Assembly: GCA_025457915.1 (NCBI GenBank)
Contig: JALOTL010000011.1
Coordinates: 45,544 to 109,543 of the forward strand
Direction of reading: 5' to 3'
Source of the DNA: Spirochaetota bacterium
Lineage (GTDB): Bacteria; Spirochaetota; UBA4802; UBA5550
Length of the DNA stretch: 64,000 bases
This document shows, one piece after another, positions 55,732 to 63,961 of the stretch. Numbering within the stretch: position 1 is the first letter of the stretch; every line of letters starts with the position of its first letter. The position numbers and the translations under genes are program-made. The notes beneath the pieces are model-generated. The model was not told the origin of the DNA. It did not search any database and saw nothing but the letters and a program-made list of their open reading frames with translations.

Positions 55732-55789
55732 CTCAAATTATAATCATTCAGACGGACTGCTTGGTCCGGAAAATCGAAGAATAATCAGC

Positions 55790-56458
55790 ATGAAAAAAAC
55801 CATGATTTTTTTTGCCATCATGATTGGTTTTCCGTTTTTATCGGTCCATGCCATTGAAGATGATGGAAAGAAAAAAAAGAAGGCCGTAGCCGAAGAATTA
55901 ATGACAATGTATAAAAAGCCATCCCCTCAGGCTCCGTCATGGCTTAAGGATTGCTTTAAATACGGGGCCGCAAGAAATACGGAATTGAAAAGAAAATGCG
56001 ACGCATATTCAAGGCAGAACCCCAAGACTTATCAAAAGGAGATGTGTATTCAACAGCCATTGAGGTGCGGCGGAACAGATGTAAAGAATCCTGATAAAAC
56101 CGCTACCCTGAAGAATAAAAACCTGAATAAGGGCAGGATGGATTCGCGTGCTGTAAAATACAGGGGGACTGATCCGGCCGGAAAGAACAAGGTGATTGTA
56201 CCGGTTTTTTCAAGGAAAGCCAATACCGGCGCCGCAAAAACAGCTGTCGCGCCGGGTTTTAAAACCGGAAAATCGGCCGGACATGATGCCGGAATCGTCA
56301 GGATGAAAAAACCTGTTTCAGCAACTAAACCGGCGATACAGGCGATCCCCGGTAGACAGCCTGGGGGGATTGTGAAGCAGGGGAATCCGGCAAAGATCGA
56401 AAAAAGCGAGGCCAGTAACCGTGCTCCAGGACGAATAATCAGACCTGCAGTCAAATAA
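55790..56458 (+). CDS. Secreted, highly basic low-complexity protein
   Basis: The 222-residue protein has a signal peptide (1-21), then a KKKKK segment. A four-Cys region (about 47-86: WLKDCFKYG, KRKCDAYS, KEMCIQQPLRCGG) precedes a C-terminal half rich in Lys, Pro, Ala and Gly without clear fold. The four cysteines may form disulfides. It lies between two outer-membrane proteins. No family recognised. Confidence 0.55.
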   Translation: MKKTMIFFAIMIGFPFLSVHAIEDDGKKKKKAVAEELMTMYKKPSPQAPSWLKDCFKYGAARNTELKRKCDAYSRQNPKTYQKEMCIQQPLRCGGTDVKNPDKTATLKNKNLNKGRMDSRAVKYRGTDPAGKNKVIVPVFSRKANTGAAKTAVAPGFKTGKSAGHDAGIVRMKKPVSATKPAIQAIPGRQPGGIVKQGNPAKIEKSEASNRAPGRIIRPAVK

Positions 56459-56561
56459 GAGACATTGTAAAAATTAATGACATGACGAGCGAATTGGCTG
56501 CAGGAATCATGGTCAGCATGTTTTTTAATAAACAGAATTGAATTCAATTAACTGAACAAAG

Positions 56562-57206
56562 ATGAAGGGTAAAATAAAAATCATCATAGCTCTAGCGGCG
56601 ATGCTTCTTGTTTCAACTCTGGAGCTATCGGGAGCGGACGAAAAACCCGCGCCCAAGAAGAGAAAGAAATACGCGGAGCAGGGTACTTATGAATTCGGTC
56701 TGTCCGGGTCATTTATGAAACCTAGCGACGGACCGGTCACCATTTCATTCGGTCCTTTTGTCAGTTATTATATTGTAGACGGTTTTCACGCCGGGACCAA
56801 TTTCCTCATGGAATACAGGGCAAGGTACAGCCAGAGCAGCGGACTTGCATCCGAGGAATACCCGGCTTCCGTAAACTGGCAATTCGGTCCCAAGGTCGGT
56901 TATACCATACCCTTGATACAGAGAGTGTGGATTGATATTTCAGGCCTGATCATATTTTCAAGAATGGAAGGCAAGAAGATCGAATACTTCCCGGTTATTG
57001 ATCCCGACAGTGGTTATATTTACAAGGTACCGATGAAAAGGCGTTACATAAAAACCAACGCTGGGACCGGGGAGGAGGTAAATATAAGGATACAGCTCAA
57101 CAGGAGGGCTCTTTTTTCAATTGGGGTGCTTTTTGAACAGCTGGCAATAAGAAAATTTACAAAAGTGAATTATACTGTTCCGATACAAATATCCACTTTT
57201 TTTTAA
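56562..57206 (+). CDS. Outer-membrane beta-barrel protein
   Basis: The 214-residue protein has a signal peptide (about 1-24), then a KKRKKY segment and amphipathic strands. Examples are YEFGLSGSFMKPSDG, FGPFVSYYIVDGFHAGTNF and FGPKVGYTIPLIQRVWIDISG, ending in TVPIQISTFF with a terminal Phe typical of OMP insertion. It resembles eight-stranded barrels. It may belong with the YjbH-like gene two positions upstream. Confidence 0.6.
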   Translation: MKGKIKIIIALAAMLLVSTLELSGADEKPAPKKRKKYAEQGTYEFGLSGSFMKPSDGPVTISFGPFVSYYIVDGFHAGTNFLMEYRARYSQSSGLASEEYPASVNWQFGPKVGYTIPLIQRVWIDISGLIIFSRMEGKKIEYFPVIDPDSGYIYKVPMKRRYIKTNAGTGEEVNIRIQLNRRALFSIGVLFEQLAIRKFTKVNYTVPIQISTFF

Positions 57207-57302
57207 AAAACCGATTCATTGCTTTAATTTACTCAATTTACCTAGAAGATTAAAAGAGAACGGATCCGCTATTAATATTGGATCAGCTGGATTAAAAAAA
57301 TC

Positions 57303-57330
57303 TTGACTGGGAATATATTCCCGTTATTTT
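57303..57330 (+). promoter_or_regulatory. Promoter with embedded palindromic operator before the cytochrome-metVF operon
   Basis: TTGACT (57303-57308) and TATTTT (57325-57330) are 16 bases apart. The spacer contains a perfect 14-bp palindrome GGGAATATATTCCC (57309-57322), which sits where a repressor would block RNA polymerase. The first gene starts at 57442. No regulator gene is adjacent. Confidence 0.6.
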
Positions 57331-57441
57331 TGATGATTCGTCCATTTATACATTAACATTGAATCGCGGAGCGGGTACTGTCCCCGATTGATTCAACCGA
57401 TTTTACTGGACGATGTCCCGGATATTTGAAACCGATTTTAA

Positions 57442-58137
57442 ATGATAACCGCGGTGATGAACATGTATGATTTCCTGACAGGTCCTGCGCTATATTTATC
57501 GGCAGGCGCGTGTTTAGCCGGATTGGCTTATCAAACCATTTCTCTCCTGTTCCTGTCTTCGAAAAAATCGGTCAACAGATCAAAATTCGGATGCGAGACG
57601 CGAAAATCCTCGAATTACCCTTCTGTTCATGCAATCAGACAAAAAATCAATCAGATCCATTCATTACTTTTATCCAGAAACCTTTTTCTTGCAGCGGCAT
57701 CCATGGCCTTCCATGCGGCGCTTCTTGTTACGCCGTTATTTCTACTGTCACATAATATCATGATCCATGCCTGCTGGGGAGTTAAAATGCCCTCGCTGCC
57801 CGAGAAAATCGCAGATGTTTTCACCATGATTGTTTTAATATCCGCCGCTTTCCTGTTGTCACGGAGAATATTTAAAGAAGAGGTCAGGGCCCTTACGGGA
57901 TTAAGGGATTGGATGCTGATGGGTGCCGTTCTATTGCCTTTCATAACCGGGTTCATGGCATATCATAGTATCGGCGACTACGATACCGTGATGCTTATTC
58001 ACATCCTGGCGGGCGAACTGCTTCTTGTCCTGATCGGGTGGACCAGGCTCGGACACGGGATATTTTTCGTTTTTGGAAGGATTCTTGTCCCGGGAGAATA
58101 CGCGTTGGGAAGGGGCGGCAGGACCTGGGATTATTGA
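57442..58137 (+). CDS. Membrane cytochrome b, NarI/DsrM/TmcC-like
   Basis: The 231-residue protein has five membrane helices. Histidines in AFHAALLVTPLFLLSH (second helix), AYHSIGDYDTVMLIHILAGE and WTRLGHGIF lie where NarI-type subunits bind haem. The HxxxxE-like arrangement and C-terminal cytoplasmic tail resemble DsrM/HmeC/TmcC. It would move electrons between the quinone pool or periplasm and the FeS protein encoded next. Alternative ATGs at 57457 and 57463 exist. Confidence 0.7.
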   Translation: MITAVMNMYDFLTGPALYLSAGACLAGLAYQTISLLFLSSKKSVNRSKFGCETRKSSNYPSVHAIRQKINQIHSLLLSRNLFLAAASMAFHAALLVTPLFLLSHNIMIHACWGVKMPSLPEKIADVFTMIVLISAAFLLSRRIFKEEVRALTGLRDWMLMGAVLLPFITGFMAYHSIGDYDTVMLIHILAGELLLVLIGWTRLGHGIFFVFGRILVPGEYALGRGGRTWDY

Positions 58138-58157
58138 TTTCAACTCCGGAGATATTG

Positions 58158-58538
58158 TTGAACATTGACACAAAGAAAATAAAATCGATGCTGGACCGCA
58201 AGGGGAGGATGAAAATCTTTTTATCGGTCTGCGCTTCCTGCGGCGCCTGCGCCGACAGCTGTTTCTATTACAGGAACAGCGGGGACCCTGAAAGCACCCC
58301 GTCCTACAAGGCATTGAATTCACTCGGCATCATGTTCAGAAAATGGAAGAAGCTGGACTATGACGACCTCACGGCAATGAAGAAGCTGATCTGGGGGAAA
58401 TGCGTCATGTGCAGAAGGTGCTACTGCCCCCTTGGCATCGACATTTCATCCGCAATTTCATGGGCTAGGACAATATGCAGGGCGAACGGCGTCTATGAGG
58501 ATTTCAGCGAAGGACCTTCAGGGATTAAAGATAAATAA
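58158..58538 (+). CDS. HdrC-like two-cluster iron-sulfur protein
   Basis: The start is set at the TTG at 58158, which has GGAG six bases upstream; an ORF reaching 58038 overlaps the cytochrome b gene and is less likely. The 126 residues carry CASCGACADSC (C-x2-C-x2-C-x3-C) and CVMCRRCYCPLG, the second with a shortened last spacing. It resembles HdrC and the N-terminal part of HdrD/DsrK/TmcB but lacks CCG domains. It probably sits on the cytoplasmic face with the cytochrome b. Its stop overlaps the next ATG by one base. Confidence 0.75.
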   Translation: MNIDTKKIKSMLDRKGRMKIFLSVCASCGACADSCFYYRNSGDPESTPSYKALNSLGIMFRKWKKLDYDDLTAMKKLIWGKCVMCRRCYCPLGIDISSAISWARTICRANGVYEDFSEGPSGIKDK

Positions 58539-58939
58539 TGAGACGTATTTCATTATATATTATTTTGTCGGTTTTTTCAATCATGTCTTGCCTGCTGGTC
58601 GCGCAGGACGATTTCATTATCATTAATAATAAATCATCATACGGACAAAAAGAAAGGCCGGACCCGGTCTTCCCGCACAGGCGGCATACGGATTCCGGGC
58701 TTTCATGCTCATATTGTCATCACAGATACCTCGATGGTAAAAATTTGCTTGATTATTCGGAGCTTAAGGCCGGTAATCCAGAAATCAGATGCGCAAATTG
58801 CCATAACAGGACGGATTCGAGGCACGGGCTCATGGATTCATATCATCTTCTTTGCATGGGCTGCCACAAGGATTCCGAGATCAAATACAAAAGGTCCGGT
58901 CCGCGGCTGTGCGGCAATTGCCACGTAAAAAAAAGGTGA
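58538..58939 (+). CDS. Periplasmic tetraheme cytochrome c (cytochrome c3/TmcA-like)
   Basis: The 133-residue protein has a signal peptide (about 1-22) and four CxxCH haem-binding sites (CSYCH, CANCH, CMGCH, CGNCH). Extra His residues (PHRRH, RHG, SYH) can serve as distal ligands. Size and haem count fit class III cytochromes c3 such as TmcA. As the periplasmic partner of the cytochrome b it could exchange electrons with a hydrogenase or another carrier, but none is in the window. Confidence 0.85.
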   Translation: MRRISLYIILSVFSIMSCLLVAQDDFIIINNKSSYGQKERPDPVFPHRRHTDSGLSCSYCHHRYLDGKNLLDYSELKAGNPEIRCANCHNRTDSRHGLMDSYHLLCMGCHKDSEIKYKRSGPRLCGNCHVKKR

Positions 58940-58943
58940 TCAT

Positions 58944-59600
58944 ATGGTCATAGCCAGGATCAAACCAATAGAAGAGATTCTAGGTTTTATATCGGGGAAA
59001 AAAAGCGTCCTTGTCGTCGGTTGTGCGGGCTGCACTGCAGTATGCCTTGCAGGCGGGCAGAGGGAGGTTGATTCACTGATCGTGGACCTGAAGGACAATA
59101 AAGGCGTCATTTTTGACGGATACACCATGGAGAGACAGTGCGAAATGGAGTTCGTGGCCGAACTGGACCATTTGATCGACGGGTTCCAGGCGGTGCTTTC
59201 CATGGCATGCGGGGCCGGCGTTCAGTTCGTGGCCGAAAGATTTCCCGGGATGCCGGTGTTCCCGGCCCTAGATACCGTTTTTGTCGGAGCTAACAGGGAA
59301 GTGGGGCAGTACCAGGAAAACTGCAGGTGCTGCGGGGACTGCCAGCTCGCCTATACCGGCGGGATATGCCCGGTAGCGCTCTGCGCCAAGGGAATATACA
59401 ACGGGCCCTGCGGCGGATCAAGAAACGGGAAATGCGAGGTCGATGAAAAAACAGCCTGCGCCTGGTGCCAGATATACGAGAGGCTGAAGGATCAGGGGAG
59501 ACTTGATCAGATCATGAATATAAAGAAACCGATGAAATGGAAAAACCAGACCCAGGGCACCCTGGTTCAAAGGGGATATGAGAAGTTCCAGCAGGATTAA
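58944..59600 (+). CDS. metV: MetV, methylenetetrahydrofolate reductase partner (MTHFR C-terminal domain family)
   Basis: The 218-residue protein has an N-terminal Cys motif VVGCAGCTAVCLAGGQ and a C-terminal Cys-rich part. In that part C..CGDC is followed by ICPVALCAKGIYNGPCGG and TACAWCQIYERLK, the signature of the MetV/MTHFR_C family. MetV is the partner of MetF in acetogens such as Moorella and supplies iron-sulfur clusters and zinc. It lies 4 bp after the cytochrome and 12 bp before metF. Confidence 0.88.
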   Translation: MVIARIKPIEEILGFISGKKSVLVVGCAGCTAVCLAGGQREVDSLIVDLKDNKGVIFDGYTMERQCEMEFVAELDHLIDGFQAVLSMACGAGVQFVAERFPGMPVFPALDTVFVGANREVGQYQENCRCCGDCQLAYTGGICPVALCAKGIYNGPCGGSRNGKCEVDEKTACAWCQIYERLKDQGRLDQIMNIKKPMKWKNQTQGTLVQRGYEKFQQD

Positions 59601-59612
59601 AGACAGGTGCCG

Positions 59613-60545
59613 ATGAAATCAGGAAGCAATCTTGAAAAGGTATTGAATTCCGGCAAGTTCGCCGTAACCGCAGAACTCGGCCCCCCCAAGGGCGCTGATC
59701 CCGGTGTGATAAAGGCAAAGGCAGGTTTATTGAAGGGCTTTGTCGATTCGGTGAACATAACTGACAACCAGACCGCGGTGGTAAGGATGTCCAGCCTTTC
59801 AGCCTGCGCCCTGGTTTCAGCCGGCGGTTTTGACCCTGTGATGCAGATGGTAACCCGCGACAGGAACAGAATCGCCCTGCAGAGCGACGTCCTGGGCGCT
59901 GTTTCTCTTGGAATAAAAAACATTCTTTGCCTGAGCGGAGACCATCAATGTTTCGGCAATCAACCTTATTCCAAGGGCGTTTACGACATTGATTCAATCC
60001 AGCTTATATCGACCCTGAAAAGGATGCGGGACGAGAAAAAACTCCTTGATTCCGACGATACGCTCACCGGTGATATCGGGATTTTTATCGGTGCCGCATC
60101 GACGCCGTTTTCCGAACCTGTGGAGTACAGGCCCCTCAGGTTGAAAAAGAAAATCGATGCCGGTGCGGATTTCATACAAACGCAGTGCATTTACGATATT
60201 GAGCTTTTTAAAAAATTCATGGAGCGCGTGGTTGATCTGGGGCTCCATGAAAAATGCCATATCCTTGCGGGAGTAACGCCGCTTAAATCGGCAAGGATGG
60301 CTGTATATATGAACACCAGGGTGCCGGGTGTAATAGTACCAGAGAAACTGATATCAAGAATGGAAGGCGCCCGGAAGGGAAAGGGATCAGAAGAAGGGAT
60401 CGCGATATGCTGTGAGCTTATAGAAGAACTCAGGCAGATCGATGGTGTCCGGGGGGTTCATATCATGGCCATTGAATGGGAACAGGCGGTCGGTGATATC
60501 GTAAAAAAAACCGGTCTTTTCCCCAGGCCGAAAATCAGAGGTTGA
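59613..60545 (+). CDS. metF: Methylenetetrahydrofolate reductase MetF
   Basis: The ATG at 59613 has AGG upstream; a GTG at 59607 is also in frame. In 310 residues it has the TIM-barrel MTHFR motifs: VTAELGPPKGADP, VNITDNQTAVVRMSS, LCLSGDHQ, GADFIQTQCIYD and HILAGVTPLKS. It reduces methylene-THF to methyl-THF with FADH2, or works in reverse. The lack of an NAD domain and the presence of MetV suggest electrons come through iron-sulfur carriers, perhaps those encoded upstream. Confidence 0.93.
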   Translation: MKSGSNLEKVLNSGKFAVTAELGPPKGADPGVIKAKAGLLKGFVDSVNITDNQTAVVRMSSLSACALVSAGGFDPVMQMVTRDRNRIALQSDVLGAVSLGIKNILCLSGDHQCFGNQPYSKGVYDIDSIQLISTLKRMRDEKKLLDSDDTLTGDIGIFIGAASTPFSEPVEYRPLRLKKKIDAGADFIQTQCIYDIELFKKFMERVVDLGLHEKCHILAGVTPLKSARMAVYMNTRVPGVIVPEKLISRMEGARKGKGSEEGIAICCELIEELRQIDGVRGVHIMAIEWEQAVGDIVKKTGLFPRPKIRG

Positions 60546-60546
60546 A

Positions 60547-60888
60547 ATGGACAGATTGACGGCTTATTGCGGAATTGACTGCAGTGAATGCCCGGCATTT
60601 ATCGCGACAGAGTCCGGGGATTATGATGAAAAGGCCGGGGTCGCAAAACTCTGGGCTGAAAAGTACAGGCTGGTGATGAAACCGGAGGATATAAATTGCG
60701 ATGGATGCGCTTCAGATAAAAGATTGATAGGCCACTGCTCAGTATGCCAGATCAGGAGCTGCAGCAGGTCCAGAAAGCTTCAAAACTGCGCTTACTGCCA
60801 GGATTATCCCTGTGATAAGCTAAATAATTTTACAGACATGGTGCCCCACGCAAAAAAGTTCCTGGAGAAAATAAGAAGCGGATTATGA
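60547..60888 (+). CDS. DUF3795 protein (cysteine-rich)
   Basis: A 113-residue cytoplasmic protein with CGIDCSECPAF, CDGC, CSVC, CSRS and YCQDYPCDK, the DUF3795 pattern. Its ten or so cysteines suggest zinc or cluster binding. It starts 1 bp after metF and overlaps the next gene by ATGA, so it belongs to the operon. Function is unknown. Confidence 0.8.
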   Translation: MDRLTAYCGIDCSECPAFIATESGDYDEKAGVAKLWAEKYRLVMKPEDINCDGCASDKRLIGHCSVCQIRSCSRSRKLQNCAYCQDYPCDKLNNFTDMVPHAKKFLEKIRSGL

Positions 60889-61136
60889 CCAGCATAATTA
60901 AAAGTCTCGACCTGATGATCGATGATCTTCTCCGGAAAGGCCTCAATCCCGAGAATATTATAATAGGCAGGGAGAGATGCGTAAATCTTCTTGTTGAATT
61001 AAGCAAGGCCCCGGGCTTTAAAATGGAGCCTGGAAAAAGAAAAATCAAGCTCAGATATAAAAACATTCCCATCGTCGTGTGTGAAAGCGACATGATCGAG
61101 GTCGTGCCGAACGCAAGACACCTTATCGGATGCTGA
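60885..61136 (+). CDS. Small protein of unknown function
   Basis: 83 residues starting at an ATG that overlaps the DUF3795 stop. The first half is helical (LDLMIDDLLRKG) and the second beta-rich (IKLRYKNIPIVVCESDMIEVVP). No family recognised. Its place directly before a PIN-like gene recalls an antitoxin, but the sequence does not match known antitoxin types. Confidence 0.6.
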   Translation: MTSIIKSLDLMIDDLLRKGLNPENIIIGRERCVNLLVELSKAPGFKMEPGKRKIKLRYKNIPIVVCESDMIEVVPNARHLIGC

Positions 61137-61146
61137 GCGTGCGCAT

Positions 61147-61674
61147 ATGCATAAAAGGACCTGCATCTTAGATTCCTCCTCGGCGATCATACTGCAAAAG
61201 GCCGGAATTCTTCATCTTCTACCAGGCATATATTTTTTGAAGGCATCGGAAAGCGTTTACGGGGAGCTTACCGGATCGGATCATGCCGGGACGGATGATT
61301 TCATGCGTTTTGCGGAATCCGGGTTGATGGATGTCCTGAAAGCGCCGGAGTTCATGGACGGGAATGGAAATCCGGACCAGAGGCTTTTCAGGCTCGATCC
61401 GGGAGAGAGGGATTCGATCATCCTTTATTTTTCCGGCGCAGGGGAATTCATCATACTGGATGACGGAGACGGCGCGGCTTTCTGCAGGGAAAGGCACATA
61501 CCTCATATTAATTCCATACTGGTGCCCAAAGTCCTTTTTTTTTCAGGTAAAATCACAATCGAGGAATGCCAGAATAAAATGTCTGAGATCATATCGATAG
61601 GAAGATATTCATACAGGGTGATAGATTTCGCGGTGAAATGCGAAAGGAGCCACCTTGAGAAATTTATAGTCTGA
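61147..61674 (+). CDS. PIN-like domain protein (DUF3368-like)
   Basis: The 175 residues start CILDSSSAIILQKAGILHLL (first Asp) with SVYGEL, LDPGERDSIILY and FIILDDGDGAAFCRE supplying further acidic residues. This is the acidic set of PIN nucleases, most like DUF3368. The last 40 residues (about 135-175) are extra. Either a toxin of a toxin-antitoxin pair or a housekeeping PIN protein; position at the end of a redox operon argues for caution. Confidence 0.65.
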   Translation: MHKRTCILDSSSAIILQKAGILHLLPGIYFLKASESVYGELTGSDHAGTDDFMRFAESGLMDVLKAPEFMDGNGNPDQRLFRLDPGERDSIILYFSGAGEFIILDDGDGAAFCRERHIPHINSILVPKVLFFSGKITIEECQNKMSEIISIGRYSYRVIDFAVKCERSHLEKFIV

Positions 61675-61676
61675 AT

Positions 61677-62255
61677 TCAGGAAAGGCCCAGGTTTGCGTA
61701 ATCGCTGAAAATATCCCTTTTCCAGAATGGCTCGATGATCTCTGAGTCAAGCCCCCTGTCCGCAAGCAGTTTCCTGAAGCTTTCAACGTGTTCGTGTCCG
61801 CAGATGAACAGAATATTTTCGCGTAACCTGCCTGAAATCCTGGAAAGCCAGTGCTTTTCCCTTGCCGGCCAGAACGTCCTTGAAAGCCTGTCAGTTTCTT
61901 CTTCGACTTTATTTCTCAACCCGGCGTCGAGGATGAATTTTTCTTCAACGCCCATTTTTTTCTTAACCATGTCCCTGACGTCGGCATGATACGGTATCCC
62001 GAGGTTCTTTCTTTCACCGTCATCGGGGTCGCAGAAGACGTGCTTTATGCCCGAGGATTCAGCCGCCATTTTGACGGTCGAGGTATCGGACATACAGACA
62101 TCCCTGAGCGACTCTTCGCTTAATTCCTCGGCCGCGAGGGTAATTTTTTTTTCCGCTATCAGTTCATTGATAAACATGATGAATTCGTTCAGCAGTTTTT
62201 CGTCTACCGGTCCGCGGTACTGTACCAGGTGATCGACTCCGATTATATAAACCAT
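61677..62255 (-). CDS. Hypothetical soluble protein
   Basis: The 192-residue protein starts MVYIIGVDHLVQYRGP. A middle part (CMSDTSTVKMAAESSG) and a late ILFICGHEHVESFRKLL segment suggest a nucleotide-binding or signalling fold. I recognise no family. It is convergent with the PIN-like gene (2 bp) and divergent from the next gene. Confidence 0.55.
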   Translation of the reverse strand: MVYIIGVDHLVQYRGPVDEKLLNEFIMFINELIAEKKITLAAEELSEESLRDVCMSDTSTVKMAAESSGIKHVFCDPDDGERKNLGIPYHADVRDMVKKKMGVEEKFILDAGLRNKVEEETDRLSRTFWPAREKHWLSRISGRLRENILFICGHEHVESFRKLLADRGLDSEIIEPFWKRDIFSDYANLGLS

Positions 62256-62339
62256 TATTAATATAGTTCCGTGAAAAAAATTGACAAATAAAGTATTTTG
62301 AGAAATCTGAATTCATATTTTCATGTCAAGGATAAAAAA

Positions 62340-62783
62340 ATGATTATCGACCTTACGAAAAAGCAATATGAGGCGCTCCTCCAGCTTGTTTATATCGGGA
62401 ATCACGTTGCAAATTATAACAGGTCAGAGCGGGTCGATGAGTTCGATGCCCTGGAACAGGCCGTTTTTTCACGATTTCGAGAATTCGGATGTTCCTCCCT
62501 TGTGAGGATGGAAGGGGATCTCGATCACTGCTTCCCGACAGAAAAACTTTCAGTTATGGCCGGCGCCTTTATAGATGAATACAATGATGCCAATTTCTGG
62601 GATATCATAACCAACTCGCTCGCGAGGAGGGACCTTGTGGAGATGTTCGGCGAAAAGGCGGTTGATGATATGGATTACCCCGTTCTTGTAGAAAATGAGC
62701 TCCCGATTTTCCATCGTTACAGCGAGGAATTCGACAAAAACGGGATAAAAAACCTTGTTCTCCGGAAACCGCCGGGGGTTTGA
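62340..62783 (+). CDS. Hypothetical soluble protein
   Basis: The ATG at 62340 has AAGGA 7 bases upstream; an upstream TTG at 62298 is unlikely. In 147 residues it is acidic and mostly helical (QYEALLQLVYIGNHVANY, FWDIITNSLARRDLVEMFG). No motif recognised. It ends 3 bp before the end of the convergent transporter gene. Confidence 0.6.
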   Translation: MIIDLTKKQYEALLQLVYIGNHVANYNRSERVDEFDALEQAVFSRFREFGCSSLVRMEGDLDHCFPTEKLSVMAGAFIDEYNDANFWDIITNSLARRDLVEMFGEKAVDDMDYPVLVENELPIFHRYSEEFDKNGIKNLVLRKPPGV

Positions 62784-62785
62784 TT

Positions 62786-63961
62786 TCAGTCCTTGATATT
62801 CAACTTATAATCGCTGGTGCTGATGAGCGAAGCCGAAAAAAGGTTTATGACCGCGATGACAGCGCCGAGCAGGAAAACATACTGATATCCCAGGCTTATC
62901 CAGATAAACCCGCTGACGAGGGCTATCGATATCGAAAAAACATGATCTATGGTCACGCCCATTGTGAGGGTCTGGGATACGTCCGACGGATCAACCGCGA
63001 TTTTTTTTATGTAAGTGGACCTCGCCATGCCGACGGACATCATCAGCTGGTCGACTATGTAGCAGGCGAAGGCTATGTAGAGCGCCGCGGTTTCGCTGAA
63101 CAAAGTCTTGGAAAAACCGTATCCCAGGCAGACGGCTATAAGTACAACAGCCTCCGACATAAGTATCACCCTTTCGCCGAACCTGTCGATCGCCATGCCG
63201 AGCATGGGCTTGAACCCTATCCCGATGATCCCGCCGACCGCGAGAAGGGTCGCGACAGTCTGCGTTTTCTGGTTGAAAACAGTCACGAGCACCCATGGAG
63301 CGAAGGTGAGGAATAGCTGTTTTCTCGTGCCGTACAGGATGTTCAGCCAGTAAAAAAGACGGTATTCACGCCGAAGTTTCAGTTTTGATGAAAATGGCTG
63401 GGGTTTGTCCGGCTTCATCATGAATATCAGGACCGCAGACAGGATGAATCCCGCTGACGATATGACGTAGGAAATCTTATAATTCAGCAGAAAAAAATTA
63501 AATCCGGCAAACACGGCAAGGCTGCCGAGAATTGCCGCAAGATTCATGGCGCCGTTTATCTGTCCCAGCCTGCTTCCGGTTTTTCCCTCAACCGCGAATT
63601 CCATCCCGATGCTGGAATTCAATGGTATAAAAAGATGCTGCCCCAGGCTGTAAATGAACAGCCAGCCCAGCATGCTATTGTAGGTTGAAGAAAACTGTCC
63701 TACCAGCATTATTCCGGCCCCGGCCAGCAGATTTGAAAGTGACGCGAGCCTTCTGCCTGATATGAAAAAAAGCATTGCCGATACGAAAACAACAAGGAAT
63801 CCCGGCAGTTCCCTCGGAAGCTCCAGCATGCCCCTCTGGAAGTCGGAAATGGAGAAAGATTCATTGAGGTAATTGTTGAAGGTCGAATCGATGATGCTTT
63901 GAGAAAAAGCGCAGAGTGATACGGCCATTATGAAAAAAATGAAATCTTTCTTCTTTGACAT
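62786..63961 (-). CDS. Major facilitator superfamily transporter
   Basis: The 391-residue protein has 12 membrane helices. MFS features include SGRRLASLSN between helices 2 and 3, GSRLGQINGAMNLAAILGSLA near 130 and FGERVILMSEA at the N/C halves. The substrate cannot be named. The ATG at 63961 lies 39 bp from the window end, so its promoter is outside. Confidence 0.85.
   Translation of the reverse strand: MSKKKDFIFFIMAVSLCAFSQSIIDSTFNNYLNESFSISDFQRGMLELPRELPGFLVVFVSAMLFFISGRRLASLSNLLAGAGIMLVGQFSSTYNSMLGWLFIYSLGQHLFIPLNSSIGMEFAVEGKTGSRLGQINGAMNLAAILGSLAVFAGFNFFLLNYKISYVISSAGFILSAVLIFMMKPDKPQPFSSKLKLRREYRLFYWLNILYGTRKQLFLTFAPWVLVTVFNQKTQTVATLLAVGGIIGIGFKPMLGMAIDRFGERVILMSEAVVLIAVCLGYGFSKTLFSETAALYIAFACYIVDQLMMSVGMARSTYIKKIAVDPSDVSQTLTMGVTIDHVFSISIALVSGFIWISLGYQYVFLLGAVIAVINLFSASLISTSDYKLNIKD

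Noticed and set aside
58038..58157. Upstream extension of the FeS protein ORF
   Set aside because: It overlaps the cytochrome b gene by 100 bp, has no family-like residues, and a TTG start with GGAG upstream at 58158 fits better.
62780..63316. Long plus-strand ORF overlapping the MFS transporter
   Set aside because: It is antisense to a clear membrane protein, has no signal or motif and mirrors the codon bias of the opposite strand.
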